Assembly: GCA_023634235.1 (NCBI GenBank)
Contig: JAMKCF010000021.1
Coordinates: forward strand, 11,853,764 to 11,917,763
DNA from: Pisaster brevispinus
Taxonomy: Eukaryota; Echinodermata; Asteroidea; Forcipulatida; Asteriidae
DNA: 64,000 bases
Direction of reading: 5' to 3'
The notes beneath the pieces were generated by a model. It searched no databases and had not been told where the DNA came from. It was given only the letters and a program-made list of their open reading frames with translations. The position numbers and the translations under genes were made by a program. This document shows, in pieces, positions 41,057 to 49,799 of the stretch. Position 1 is the first letter of the stretch. Every line of letters begins with the position of its first letter.

Positions 41057-41316
41057 TCGGACCCAAAATTAAAACTTACAAATTTTTTAGTGAATCTCAA
41101 CATATGGCTAATTTACCTTGTCCGCACAAGTAAAATGTCTGCAGTAGTCCGTTTTGTATCATTTGAAACCATAAAATCGTCAACAAATTTTGGACCCAAA
41201 TCTTGGAACTTTGACCATACCGGTATGGTAGTTTTTGTTCGTTTTTTGGACCCAAAATGAAAACTCACAAAATTCTCTAAAATCTTGAACTTTGCATATT
41301 AAACCCAGTCCGCACA
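41057..41316. repeat. Decayed edge monomers at the right border of the satellite
   Basis: The final one and a half monomers carry many more substitutions than any monomer inside the array: AATTTTTTAGTGAATCTCAA in place of the usual variable block, CATATGGCTAATTTACCTTG, CTGCAGTAGTCCG and CATATTAAACCC. The palindrome core itself is still intact at 41215. Recognisable satellite ends at about 41316 with CCCAGTCCGCACA; after that the sequence is unrelated. Confidence 0.85.
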
Positions 41317-41559
41317 TTTTACAGGTTAGCAAGAAATTAGGCATCCAGCTTTTCATGTTTACCATAGATTGCATTGTTGCATCAGTCATTTGCTTATAGT
41401 CAAGCATGATTTTTCTGTGCTTGCGGTTAACAGCACTATGTAGTAGAAATCACACAGTAAGCACAAAACCGGAGCTCTTTGAAATTGGCCCCTGGTATTA
41501 CCACAAACTGAAACTAAAACAATTACTGAAATCGTTTCTCACCTGTCTATTTTTCCCAG

Positions 41560-41718
41560 CGCCCAAAGTCAGTGATGGTGCCACCCCTGTGGATGAGCCA
41601 AAGGATAGTGCTAGCGGCAAGGGAAGTAAGACAGGCTCACCCATCAGATCTTCTCTAATACTTGGTAGAGGTGCTGAAGGGACCCCAGCCACGCCACCCA
41701 CAGCCTCCAAAGCTGCTT
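41560..41718 (+). CDS. SMG1: SMG1 kinase, third-last coding exon (part of the C-terminal insertion region)
   Basis: An internal exon of 159 bp encodes a Pro/Ser/Thr/Lys-rich stretch starting APKVSDGATPVDEPKD and ending ATPPTASKAA. It follows a pyrimidine-rich acceptor (CTATTTTTCCCAG, AG at 41558-41559) and ends before the donor GTGAGT at 41719. It enters with two bases completing a codon and leaves with one base, which joins exactly to the two-base start of the next exon to give a Phe codon. In SMG1 the kinase domain is separated from the terminal FATC domain by a long, poorly conserved insertion; this exon fits that region but has no conserved motif of its own. Assignment therefore rests on position, splice phase and the clear SMG1 exons downstream. 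The previous exon is not in the window: only about 240 bp separate this exon from the satellite, and I see no further exon there. Confidence 0.75.
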
Positions 41719-42886
41719 GTGAGTTTCCTTATCAACCCCCGCCCCCCAGCCCCTTGCTTTTAACATCCAGGAAAGGATCAATCAGTATTCTTCTGATTTT
41801 GCTTTCTTTCTTTTCTGTACAGTCATTTCATTATTGTTTTTCTTATTCACTTGTTATTTATAGTTCTCTTTTTTTCCGACTATTTGTTTGTCCTTTTTTT
41901 GTTTTTACCTCAACCAATCTTGATATCTTCCCCATGTAGGGCTCACCCTTAACACTATCCCGGCATACATTGTCTAGTAAAAAACTGTTACAGGCTAGTA
42001 AAAACTACTTCTCAACTTGCCCTGTCGGCTACTAAAAACTGTGCACAACCTGTTTGTTTAAAATGCCCGTATTTCCTCCTTTTCAGATGTGAACAACAAA
42101 TCTTCTAAATGTGTTGATTTATTTTCGGAGAATGCAACTTCATTTGACCATTAAACTGATTGTGATGACTACCAATATACATCAGAAAGATACTTTTATG
42201 ACAAAACATGTTTAAAATCTGGGCTACTAAAAACTTCACATTTTACTAGCCCAGTGGGCTTCTTTACAAAAAGCGTAAGCACAAGTCCTGCCATGTGTTT
42301 ATGCTCTTTGTACAATAGCCAACTTCTACCACCCCCATCTCCTTTCTGATAATGCCTCTTTGTCCACCTTCCACATCTTCTGTCTGCTCTCTGCTCTTTG
42401 CTTTTCACTTCATAGCGATTTTTTTCTCCGGACTGCTCCTGTGTCTGTTGTGTTGTCATGTTGCCTTTGGGCAAGAGTCTACCAGGGTCAGACCGTGAGG
42501 CAGACACCACTGAAAATAAAAAAATTCAAAAACCCTTGTGTTTTATTGCTTGATACTGTCAATTTGAATCTTTGCTTCTCTACTTCATTTCTTGAATAAA
42601 GCTGTTAAGCAGAAATTAACTGCTAAGCAAAAGTAGCAGGGTACCAGTCGCAAGATTTTTAATGACATGGCCTTTTGGCTGGTTACCTGTTTCTGTTAAA
42701 CAAGATTCGTTGATTGTACTCAAATTTTGTGATGTCAGCTCAATGAAATTCGCCCATGTATGGTATTAGGTGAAAAGTTTTACTAGTTTTGGTATTTTCA
42801 TTGGTTCTTCTGATGTAAGTTGCACTCATTTTATTTCTCTATTTCTTCTCTGCAAACTAAGTTTCTCGCTGTTTTTTATTCCTCAG
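41719..42886 (+). other. SMG1: SMG1 intron between third-last and penultimate exons
   Basis: This 1168-bp GT-AG intron has a T-rich first half. It contains a degraded MITE fragment at 42602-42697 and a loose inverted pair around the words CTACTAAAAACT and ACTAGCCCAGTGGGC (41990-42260). I see no open frame with coding character on either strand. Confidence 0.8.
42602..42697 (+). mobile_element. Degraded fragment of the GCTTAAGCAG MITE family
   Basis: It shares the ordered words CTGTTAAGCAGAAAT, CTGCTAAGCAAAA, GCAGGGTACCAGTC, GACATGG and TTTGGCTGGTTACCT with the full-length copy at 49603-49794, in the same orientation. Both termini are missing or unrecognisable. Confidence 0.6.
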
Positions 42887-43053
42887 TCTTAGCACAGCAG
42901 CCCAAAGGTTCTCCGTCCGTGATGCGCGATCCGCGGACCGGTAAGGTGATCCAAGTGCGCAACACCCACGCCATCAACGTGTGGCGTCGTGTTAAGGGGA
43001 AGCTTGATGGCCGAGACCCTGACCCTTCAAAGAGACTTAGTATACCAGAACAG
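42887..43053 (+). CDS. SMG1: SMG1 kinase, penultimate coding exon (start of FATC region)
   Basis: A 167-bp exon lies between acceptor TTTTTTATTCCTCAG and donor CAG/GTGGGT. It encodes 55 full codons, including AQQPKGSPSVMRDPRTGK, NTHAINVWRRVKGKLDGRD and ending LSIPEQ. The basic RVKGKLDGRDPDP stretch leading into IPEQ, just before the FATC motif, is what I recognise from the SMG1 C terminus. SMG1 is the PI3K-related protein kinase that phosphorylates UPF1 in nonsense-mediated mRNA decay, acting with SMG8 and SMG9. Local codon use is richer in G+C than the flanking introns, as expected for a constrained exon. It ends in phase 0 and joins directly to the last exon. Confidence 0.9.
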
Positions 43054-43202
43054 GTGGGTTGGAAAAGGATTAGAGTAGGCTAGTGGATTAAGAGAGATAA
43101 TCTCTGTAGGGGAGCAGATGCTGAGAGACAATGTCTGTGGTTCTCAAGAAAGCTTCGAACCATTACACAACTCAACCGCTGTAAGATAGAAATTAACGTT
43201 GA

Positions 43203-43610
43203 CTAGTAAACTTGCGGGTACAATCATGTGTAAATATTTGTTGAGAGGAATGTTGGCTCTAAAAAGGGCCGGTGTGGTCTTGACGTTTGGAACGGTATAT
43301 TCTGCTCGTCTTCAGGACATTGCTGGGACTGCTGTTGATACTGAGGCTTAAGTGTTCTGAGTATGTGGTGGGTTCTGAGAATGTTGGGCGTACAAACATA
43401 AGTAAATCTCATTGGGGTAGAGTGTTGGCTCTGAGAAGAGCCGTTCTGTGGTCTCGATGTTTCAAATGGTATACTCTACTCGTTTTCAAGAGATTACCGT
43501 TCAGAGTATACTGTTTGAAACGTTGAGACCACAACTGCTCTTTTCAGAGCCAACACTCCTCCCAAAAGAGATTTACACATGGTTATACCTGCAAGTTTAG
43601 TAGTAGTTGT
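43203..43610. mobile_element. Fold-back (long-TIR) non-autonomous element in the last SMG1 intron
   Basis: The left arm begins near 43203 with TAGTAAACTTGCGGGTACAA and the right arm ends near 43608 with TACCTGCAAGTTTAGTA, its reverse complement with few changes. The arms run about 110 bp and include GTTGGCTCT..AAGGGCC..GTGGTCTTGACGTTTGGAAC on the left and the inverted form on the right. A second, inner left-hand copy (43403-43480, GTTGGCTCTGAGAAGAGCCG) pairs even better with the right arm, giving a hairpin centred near 43495. No transposase frame is present, so it is a MITE or fold-back element. Confidence 0.75.
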
Positions 43611-43694
43611 TACTTTCTACTATCCACACCATGAAATGCTTCAAACACGATTTAGCAACGTGAGACTTTGGAAAGTGGCAGCTTAAATACCAGG

Positions 43695-43848
43695 GCCCAA
43701 TTTCATAGAGCTGCTTAAGCACAAAAAGTAGCTAAGCACAACAAAATTGTGCTTACCAAAGTAAGGTTACCAGCCAAGCTACCATGTCACATGTACAATT
43801 TGTGACTGGTATCCTGCTCATTTCTGCTTAGCAGACAATTGTTAAGCA
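43695..43848 (-). mobile_element. MITE of the GCTTAAGCAG family, one end missing
   Basis: It starts GCCCAATTTCATAGAGCTGC, the terminal repeat of the family, and continues with TTAAGCACAAAAAGTAGCTA, GTAAGGTTACCAGCCAAGCT, CATGTCACATGTACAATTTG and CTGCTTAGCAGACAATTGTT. This is the reverse complement of the copy at 49603-49794. The far terminal repeat is lost. Confidence 0.8.
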
Positions 43849-44428
43849 ATGAGCATGCACACGTTTCTGAGAACCATGGATTAAGCTGGTAAGTCTGCTG
43901 CCACCAAGTGGCGCAGAAAGTCTCCGATGGTATGGTTCTTGATAAAGCTACTCACTACTGTACAACCCAAATCCCTGACAGTGATAGGTGGCCAGTAGCT
44001 ATGACTTTGTCAAGTCATTAGTTAAGATTCATTTGTTTTAGTCGGATTATGATAGTTGTTCTTCTAAGTTTGTGACTTCTTATTCTCACTGTCTTTGTTG
44101 TAATGGCTTGCTGAGATAATTGTATTCTGTGCGCCTAAATTAATAAATGACTAGATTAGATTAGAATAAATTAGATTAGATCCCACTCCAAATTTATGAG
44201 CTCTCTCTGGTACATCAAGATCTTAAACTATGCATTAAAAATGTGGAATGCTTACAGTCGCATTATAAAACGGACTATTCACAGTTTTTTTCAGACAACT
44301 CGGTGAAAGTATTGAGTAAACAGTGTTTTAACACACATCCGTGTATCTGTGTTCACAAAATAATGTTCTTTATCATCTATTAAAATCGCTGCTAAAATAT
44401 TGGATTCAAACTGCCTCTAACTACCGGG

Positions 44429-44515
44429 CAATCTCAGTGGTCTAGCAGTAAAGACGTCTGCTTTAGAATGGCTAAGGTCACAGACTTTTTTCTCATGGGA
44501 CTCGCGGAAAGTGGA
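44429..44515 (+). mobile_element. Possible tRNA-like SINE head, badly decayed
   Basis: CTCAGTGGTCTAGCAGTAAA resembles an A-box region, followed by GACGTCTGCTTTAGAATGG where an anticodon arm would be. The expected B box is only faintly visible as TCATGGGACTC. Very tentative. Confidence 0.3.
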
Positions 44516-44800
44516 TGAGCATACAATGCTTAACACGCATCGGTTTGTGGGTAAAACACAAAAATATAGTCATCCCAGTTGTCATAGGGTTCTTATTTTT
44601 TTTATATTAAAGGATACTCCACCTTTTGTTGCAAAGGCCATATATGAATTGTACAGCTACGCCTCCATTGTTGCTAAAGGTGATGTTAAGTACGTCCTAT
44701 ACTTCAACGCATGATGACACAGTTATCCAGCCTTAGCTGTAGCCGTCAATTCAGTCACGGCCTTATTTCCATTCTTGCTCTGATCCTCCTCCCCGTTTAG

Positions 44801-44878
44801 GTGGACTTTGTGATCAAGGAAGCTACAAGCCTAGACAACCTGGCTACACTCTACGAAGGCTGGACAGCATGGGTCTGA
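44801..44878 (+). CDS. SMG1: SMG1 kinase, last coding exon with FATC C terminus and stop
   Basis: After the acceptor TCCTCCTCCCCGTTTAG, 25 codons and a TGA stop (44876-44878) encode VDFVIKEATSLDNLATLYEG followed by WTAWV. The ending LYEGWTAWV is the hallmark of the SMG1 FATC domain; FATC is the short terminal helix-turn segment that all PI3K-related kinases need for activity. Together with the preceding exon it gives an intact FATC reading frame with no frameshift or premature stop, so this end of the gene looks functional. Only the last about 133 residues of a protein usually over 3,000 residues long are visible; the kinase and FAT domains must be encoded to the left of base 1, beyond the satellite. 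Confidence 0.95.
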   Translation: MDFVIKEATSLDNLATLYEGWTAWV

Positions 44879-46160
44879 ACAAGACACCAACAACCTGTGG
44901 TGTTATGAAAACAAAGTACAAATGGATACAGACAGTCTCCCCCAAGGAAAACCATCCAGGTGGTCACATACAGCCGGATCAAACTTGTTCCAACCGGTTC
45001 CAGCTAGGTACCACCTCAACATAAAGTTACAAAATCCCCGACAACATGCCTAGCTAGCTATGGAAAGTGGCAGGAGGCGGTTGTCCTAGGGTTGTATAAC
45101 AGCAAGGTACTTGGGAGGATTTATAAAAAAAAGGTAGAGTGGCGTCCCCTCTTTAAAGGTATGTCCGCAGTTATCAAAAGCATTTTTAGTTGTCTCATCT
45201 GGAGGCCAGACAGTCACTTTAAAGAGCGGGATGTGATGGTCGGATTGCAACCAATTTGGCAAGACCCAAGTTTGGAATATCGTCTATCCATCCACAACAA
45301 AATTAGACAATTCCGGGGAACCATACATGAACAAAATCAAGTGCGTTGGTCCCCCGGGGGGAATCCGTCCCCTTGTCTGATTAGTAAAGGGCGTTGCAGA
45401 GAGAGATTCAAATCTGATGTTTGTTCTTGTTATTTTGGGAACAGTGTTTTCGTCAGTTGAGGTTTTTTTTTGTTTATGACACGAAAAACTGGGTTAGTTT
45501 TAGCAGTTAAAATATGTTGAACATTTATTCCGACGCTATATTACTCGGGATTCTAGTCATTTGAATCGATGAGAAACATGTTTACATTGGATGAGTAGAG
45601 ATTGGAAGGTAACTTTTAGATTCCAGAACTCGAATTCTAGGGAAGAGTTAATATCTTGCTCTCTTGCCTGCTAGTTTCTTAGCATGGAGAGCTGTTGCTG
45701 AGTGGATAGTTGTTACTAGCCAGAGTGATGCGTTAAATACATTGTTGTGACTGGTGCCCTGGTAATTTCTTGCTTAGTGAATAAAATCGCTAAGCAAAAT
45801 GATGTCCTTAAAATTGGGCCCATGTCTCTGTCTCCCATAGCAGCTTCACCTTAGGGTTAATATCATCTGGAAAGCCTTCAAGCTAGTTGACAAAACTAGA
45901 ATAGGCCAAAAGGTTGGCGTTCATGATTGTTTAGAAACGGTCTTTTGTTTGGTTTCAATCGCTACCATGGTTTACTTGCCAGAGGAATGTCAGCACATTG
46001 TTTTTTGTACATCCTACCTTTTTAAATTAAAACTTACTCCCTTGGCCTTTTTTGCCTAAAGAAGTCCTCAATCCTCTAATATCGTCCTCTCCTATGTCAC
46101 TCCAAATTGTTTGAACTTGGATAAGATTGGAATGCCTGAGCCAGTGATATGCCCTTTTTA
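44879..46160. other. SMG1 3' flank, probable 3' UTR, no gene seen
   Basis: Sequence after the SMG1 stop. A 122-codon open frame at 45092-45460 has no recognisable domain and is taken as chance. The first AATAAA-type word I find is at 45780-45785, inside a MITE fragment, so the poly(A) site cannot be placed with confidence. Confidence 0.5.
45744..45822 (-). mobile_element. Short fragment of the GCTTAAGCAG MITE family
   Basis: Contains TTGTGACTGGTGCCCTGGTA, TTTCTTGCTTAGTGAATAAA, GCTAAGCAAAATGATG and the terminal AAATTGGGCCC. About 80 bp remain of the full-length 190 bp. Confidence 0.6.
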
Positions 46161-46164
46161 TTTG

Positions 46165-46620
46165 GGCCTACAACCCTCAGTCCTGAATCCTTAATTTCAG
46201 CAAACAGGATATAGAAGGATTTGGAAGGGTAAAGGTTAATCCCATCTTCCTTGATTTACTGGGGTCCTTCATCGCCCTGACAAAACACAACTCCAACTCA
46301 ACACCCAAACTGTTGGACTCTTGATTATGGTGGTATCCCTGATCTAATGTAAAGCATGATAAGTTTTTACTAGTGCGGTCCTAAGACAAACACAACCCAG
46401 CGCAACATGCAGTCGGATTTAGAAGGGTTTTCGCCCTTGGATTGACTGGGATCCTTACTCACTCTGCCAACTCCAACTCAACACCCAAACTGCTGGACTC
46501 TTGATGGTAGTATCACTGATCCCATGTGAAGCATGATTTGCCAGTACAGTCCTCAGTCCAACAGAATCCAACATAACATGCAGTTGGATTTGGAAGGGTA
46601 TTCTCCCATATCAAACTGAT
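46165..46620. repeat. 180-bp tandem repeat, about 2.5 copies
   Basis: The word CTCCAACTCAACACCCAAAC lies at 46291 and 46471, exactly 180 bp apart. GGATTTGGAAGGGT / GGATTTAGAAGGGT / GGATTTGGAAGGGT lies near 46218, 46408 and 46586. Units are clearly diverged (roughly 80-85 percent by eye), so this is an old tandem duplication, unlike the young 188-bp satellite. There is no sequence likeness to that satellite. Confidence 0.75.
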
Positions 46621-46773
46621 ATCACTCATCAAGGCAGTGGAATGAATTAACCCTCTAGATGTACACACATTGTCTGATATTTCTGGAGCTGTATCTTGAT
46701 TTACAGATGAAAGCAAGAACTACAGAGTGACTCAAAACTATTTAATTTAACATTAAAAAGTGTAAGTGGACAG

Positions 46774-46978
46774 TGGCGTAGCAAGGGTTCCTGGCATACC
46801 AAGGGTTCCTGGCATAGCAATAATTCCTGGTAAAGCAAGGGTTTTTGGCATAGCAATGGTTCCTGGTGAAGCAAGGGTTCCTGGTGAAGCAAGGGTTCCT
46901 GGCGAAGCAATTGTTCCTGGCATAGCAAGGGTTCCTGGCATAGCAAGCATTCCTCATTAAAGCTAGGGTTCCTGGCGA
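46774..46978. repeat. 18-bp minisatellite (GGTTCCTGGCATAGCAAG), about 11 units
   Basis: Units of 18 bp alternate CATAGCAAG, GAAGCAAG and AAAGCAAG endings after GGTTCCTGG. The unit length is a multiple of three, which is why long repetitive open frames appear in several frames on both strands; these are not genes. Confidence 0.9.
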
Positions 46979-47214
46979 ACAGGGGCAAGGTCAGAGAACG
47001 ATGCCTGTTCACTTTACTTTGTTTTTAAAAAAGGTAGCATTGTTTTGAGATATGAGTCAAATCCATAGGGTTAAATATAAGTCACAATTCTGAGAGGCAC
47101 TTTCATTGCAAGGTGGATATCATCCTCCTAAAACAAGTGGTTACAAAAGATTTGGAAGATATGGCACCCAAGGAGGCTGCTGGGAGCATGGAGGTGACAC
47201 CATGTTGTTAGATC

Positions 47215-47325
47215 TGTTTTGAGTAACTGTGGTTCCGAAAAGAACTAGTGTGGACCCAACGTTTCGGACAGTAGGCCTATACTCTGTCTGTCATCAGGAG
47301 ACATGCTAAACAGGAAATATCTGAA
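47215..47325. mobile_element. Fragment related to the fold-back element family
   Basis: TGTGGTTCCGAAAAGAACTA, GTGTGGACCCAACGTTTCGG and ACTCTGTCTGTCATCAGGA follow the same order as GTTGGCTCTGAAAAGAGCAG, GTGGTCTCAACGTTTCAAAC and the CAGTATACTCT tract of the right arm at 43505-43610 (read on its reverse strand). A distant relative only. Confidence 0.45.
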
Positions 47326-48080
47326 TCAAGGAACACAGATGTCTAATGAAATTTAGACCTGTGCGACGCAGCGTGTAATTCTTTGGACCGTATGTTAAAT
47401 CAGAGCCGTGAAATTGTCCGCTGGTCTTTCCGACTCAGCGCTAGTCCAGGCAACATTCACAGGGCGTAACAGCATGTAACCTCTCTCAGGTGGAAATGTG
47501 GAAATCTTGAAATGTCCTTGAGACGTTTCGGTTTTTGTCATCTTTTCCATTCCTAACCAGGTGAGCAAATCAAGAGCTTAGCCTCTTGTCTGTCCAATGT
47601 AAACATGGAATAGAAAAGGGGTTTTCCCCTTGTCAATCTTTGTTATTTCTTGTCATGTTTTTTTTCTTCCCATGCTTGATGGACAAAAAGTTTCAAACAG
47701 TTTACATTTTTGAGTTAATAATTTTGATCGATTTAAAACATTCCAGTGACGTTCCTGAAAGGGCTGATTTTAAAAATCGATGAAAATCTAAGAGTATTTT
47801 GGGAATGGGTCCAAAATGTTTTCTCAAAAGGGAAGACATATAAAAAAAGGTTGAAATGTGCAGATGGAGCTTTGAGATGAATTTTAAAATGGAGCTAAAA
47901 TGCGGTGTTGATGAGGAAAAACCAATACAGTGGAAAGAAACTAAATTTGTTTTGTACATTTTCTTAATGGATCTGGAAAGATAATTTGAATGTTCTATTA
48001 GCCCGAACATCCCCAATTCCTCCAAAATCCAACTCTTAGTTTTGATGAATCAAGTTCATCAATACTGTAATGACCATGGT
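47326..48080. other. Intergenic, no gene seen
   Basis: AT-rich unique-looking sequence. Open frames here (for example 47702-48025 on the minus strand, 107 codons) lack any recognisable motif or coding bias and have no splice or promoter context. Confidence 0.6.
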
Positions 48081-48081
48081 C

Positions 48082-48243
48082 AGCTCTGGCCAGGCTCTGG
48101 GCCGGGCTCTGGGCCATGCTCTGGGCCGGGCTCTGGGCCATGCTCTGGGCCGGGCTCTGGGCCATGCTCTGGGCCGGGCTCTAGGCTAGGTTCTAGGCCA
48201 GGCTCTAGGCTAGGCTCTGGGGCAGGCTTTGGGGCAGTTTTTG
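48082..48243. repeat. 24-bp GC-rich minisatellite built on a 12-bp GCTCTGGGCCGG unit
   Basis: GCTCTGGGCCGG and GCTCTGGGCCAT alternate as a 24-bp higher unit, decaying on the right into CTCTAGGCTAGG and CTTTGGGGCAG. It translates as Gly-Ser-Gly-Pro repeats in one frame, but no gene context supports translation. Confidence 0.9.
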
Positions 48244-49600
48244 GGAAAAGCTTGGACTTCTGTTTGGTTAACCATCAGCTGAAGGATTTTGATCGATTCA
48301 GGAATGTTTAACATATTCAGGGAGTTTTGGTTAAACTGGAATATGTCTTTTGCGAACTGAGATGTTACTCGGGTAGCTTTTGCAGAAAAGTTCAAAGGGC
48401 ACAAAATATTCTTGATTGCTAATAGTAGCAACAAATTCGTGTTTTGTCATCATATCGTAATATAATACGTGTAGTTGGTGTAATTTATGCATGGCTTTAG
48501 ATGTAGCATCACATTACAGTGCAAGTTAAAGGCATTGTTTAATTATTATGTTGTAATGTTTATGGGTAATGTTGGGAGGATACACCTGTCTGGTTTAATC
48601 CATTCTTTATTTGATAGAAACATCAAGCACCTGTTCCAAACACCAGCTCTGGCTGTGGTTTAGTCTCTGTCAGTTTTACTGAGGTTCATGCTGAAAGTCC
48701 ACAGTCAAAATAGACAGCAGTGCCACCCAGGGGTGTGATTTTTCAGGTTTTCTTTCTCCAGATTTCAGGTTGTTTTTACAAGTCTCCTTAATGTTTTACA
48801 ATTTCCTTGAAAGACATAAAGCAATCACTAGGGAGAGAGAAATAGTCCACACCTTGTTTTTTTTACTTCAAATGAAACATGGATGCTTCTCAACACTGAA
48901 CTGGTCGGCCAGACCACTTGGAGTAAATTATGACCGGTCCTCTGGTGTTTTAGTCCTTGGTGTTTTAACTGGCATTTGGCCAGTGGACAAGTGTTAAGGG
49001 AGAATGGTGATTTGGTCACTATGCTCATCATGATGTACAAGGTGACACGAGGTTGACATCAGATAGTGCATGTATTAAACTGGACAGATTGTTTAGTAAT
49101 TCAGATGTTAGATTAAGTAAATTAGACCTGGTGGTGGGAACAGAGTTGTTGTTTTGTGATTGTGATGTGGGGGAGGGAATGTGTTCATACTAAATGCAAA
49201 AATTTATGTGAAGGGATTTTTCTGATGTTGACAGCGAAATAATTTCTTTGTTCTATTGTTGAATAAATGGACTTGGCTTCGCACTGGCCATTTAGAAAAG
49301 TGTGACCTGGTTTAAAATGTTCAAAACAATTATCAGTTTAATCAAATCATTTTTGAATTTCAAAGAGTAAATATTCACAGGATGCATTCATGATGATGTC
49401 AAGAGGAAGCAAAGGCAGGGCATTTTAAAAAATATGACTCACTGCGAGTTCGCATGGCATTTGTTATTAACTGCACTACACAACGTGACGAAAGGCTGGT
49501 TAAAAACCTGTAATCCTATTCTTTATTCCCAAATGCAATTATTAAAACTGTTCTTGTTTGAGTCTTCACAATATACTATTACTCTTGATTGATTTAACCA
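48244..49600. other. Intergenic, no gene seen
   Basis: No exon-like segment with splice sites and conserved protein was recognised. AATAAA occurs near 49262 but cannot be tied to a transcript. Confidence 0.5.
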
Positions 49601-49602
49601 GA

Positions 49603-49794
49603 GCCCAATTCCATAGAACTGCTTAAGCAGAAAATATTTCTTACCATTACATGTTCTGCTAAGCAAAATAATCAGGATCCAGTCACAAATTGTACATGTG
49701 ACATGGTAGTTTGGCTGGTAACCTTATTTTGGTGAGCATAATTTTGTTGTGCTTAGCTACTTTTTGTGCTTAAGCAGCTCCATGAAATTGGGCC
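49603..49794 (+). mobile_element. Full-length MITE (reference copy of the GCTTAAGCAG family)
   Basis: This 192-bp element has imperfect terminal inverted repeats of about 27 bp: GCCCAATTCCATAGAACTGC on the left, and GCAGCTCCATGAAATTGGGC on the right, its reverse complement with three changes. The interior includes CAGTCACAAATTGTACATGT, GACATGGTAGTTTGGCTGGT and TGTTGTGCTTAGCTACTTTT. No open reading frame is present. A target-site duplication is not obvious. Confidence 0.85.
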
Positions 49795-49799
49795 TAGGT

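Larger units (their letters stand above)
1..41316. repeat. ~188-bp satellite DNA array, about 220 head-to-tail monomers
   Basis: A single tandem array fills the first two thirds of the window. The palindrome core recurs at 6, 195, 382, 569 and 758, giving spacings of 187-189 bp, and this spacing continues to about 41215 with all monomers in one orientation. The monomer is AT-rich. Recognisable blocks in order are GGACCCAAATCTTGAAATTT, the palindrome GACCATACCGGTATGGTC, GATTTTGTTAGTTTTTCGGA, CCCAAAATGAAAACTCACAA, a variable block (GTTCTCTAAAATCTC or ATTCTCGATATATCTC), AAACTTTGCATATTTTACCC, AGTCCGCACAAGTAAAATG and GTAGTCCTTTCTGTATCATT. Length differences come mainly from A-runs before GGACCC. 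The array starts mid-monomer at base 1, so its left end is outside the window. No gene, transposon or unique sequence interrupts it. Whether the family has been described elsewhere cannot be told from the sequence. Confidence 0.97.
43054..44800 (+). other. SMG1: Last SMG1 intron, 1747 bp
   Basis: A GT-AG intron carrying the fold-back element (43203-43610), a truncated MITE (43695-43848), an A/T-rich GATTAGA-type simple stretch near 44150-44180 and a possible tRNA-like SINE relic near 44429. No coding signal is seen in the remainder. Confidence 0.8.

Noticed and set aside
145..41260. About 60 open frames of 60-116 codons in the satellite on both strands
   Set aside because: They are all translations of the same repeat in different frames, end where A-run indels shift the frame, have no independent coding signal, and overlap on both strands.
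1..41316. CRISPR array
   Set aside because: The whole 188-bp unit repeats; there are no unique spacers between short repeats, and the context is eukaryotic.
1..41316. CENP-B box in the satellite
   Set aside because: The only similar word, TTCGGACCCAAAATG, lacks the required spaced A and the CGGG block.
41406..41939. A 177-codon open frame taken as one gene
   Set aside because: Only 41560-41718 looks coding; the flanks are intron with clear acceptor and donor signals, so the ATG and the stop lie in introns.
42196..42510. Minus-strand 104-codon open frame
   Set aside because: It lies in an SMG1 intron, has no recognisable domain and no conserved feel.
45092..45460. 122-codon open frame after SMG1
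   Set aside because: Starts in the SMG1 3' flank, has no known motif and mixed low-bias codon use; most likely chance.
46701..47012. Repetitive protein of QEPLLC-type units
   Set aside because: Product of an 18-bp minisatellite read in a frame; equally open frames exist on both strands.
48042..48311. Gly-Ser-Gly-Pro repeat protein
   Set aside because: Product of the 24-bp GC-rich minisatellite; no promoter, splice or homology support.
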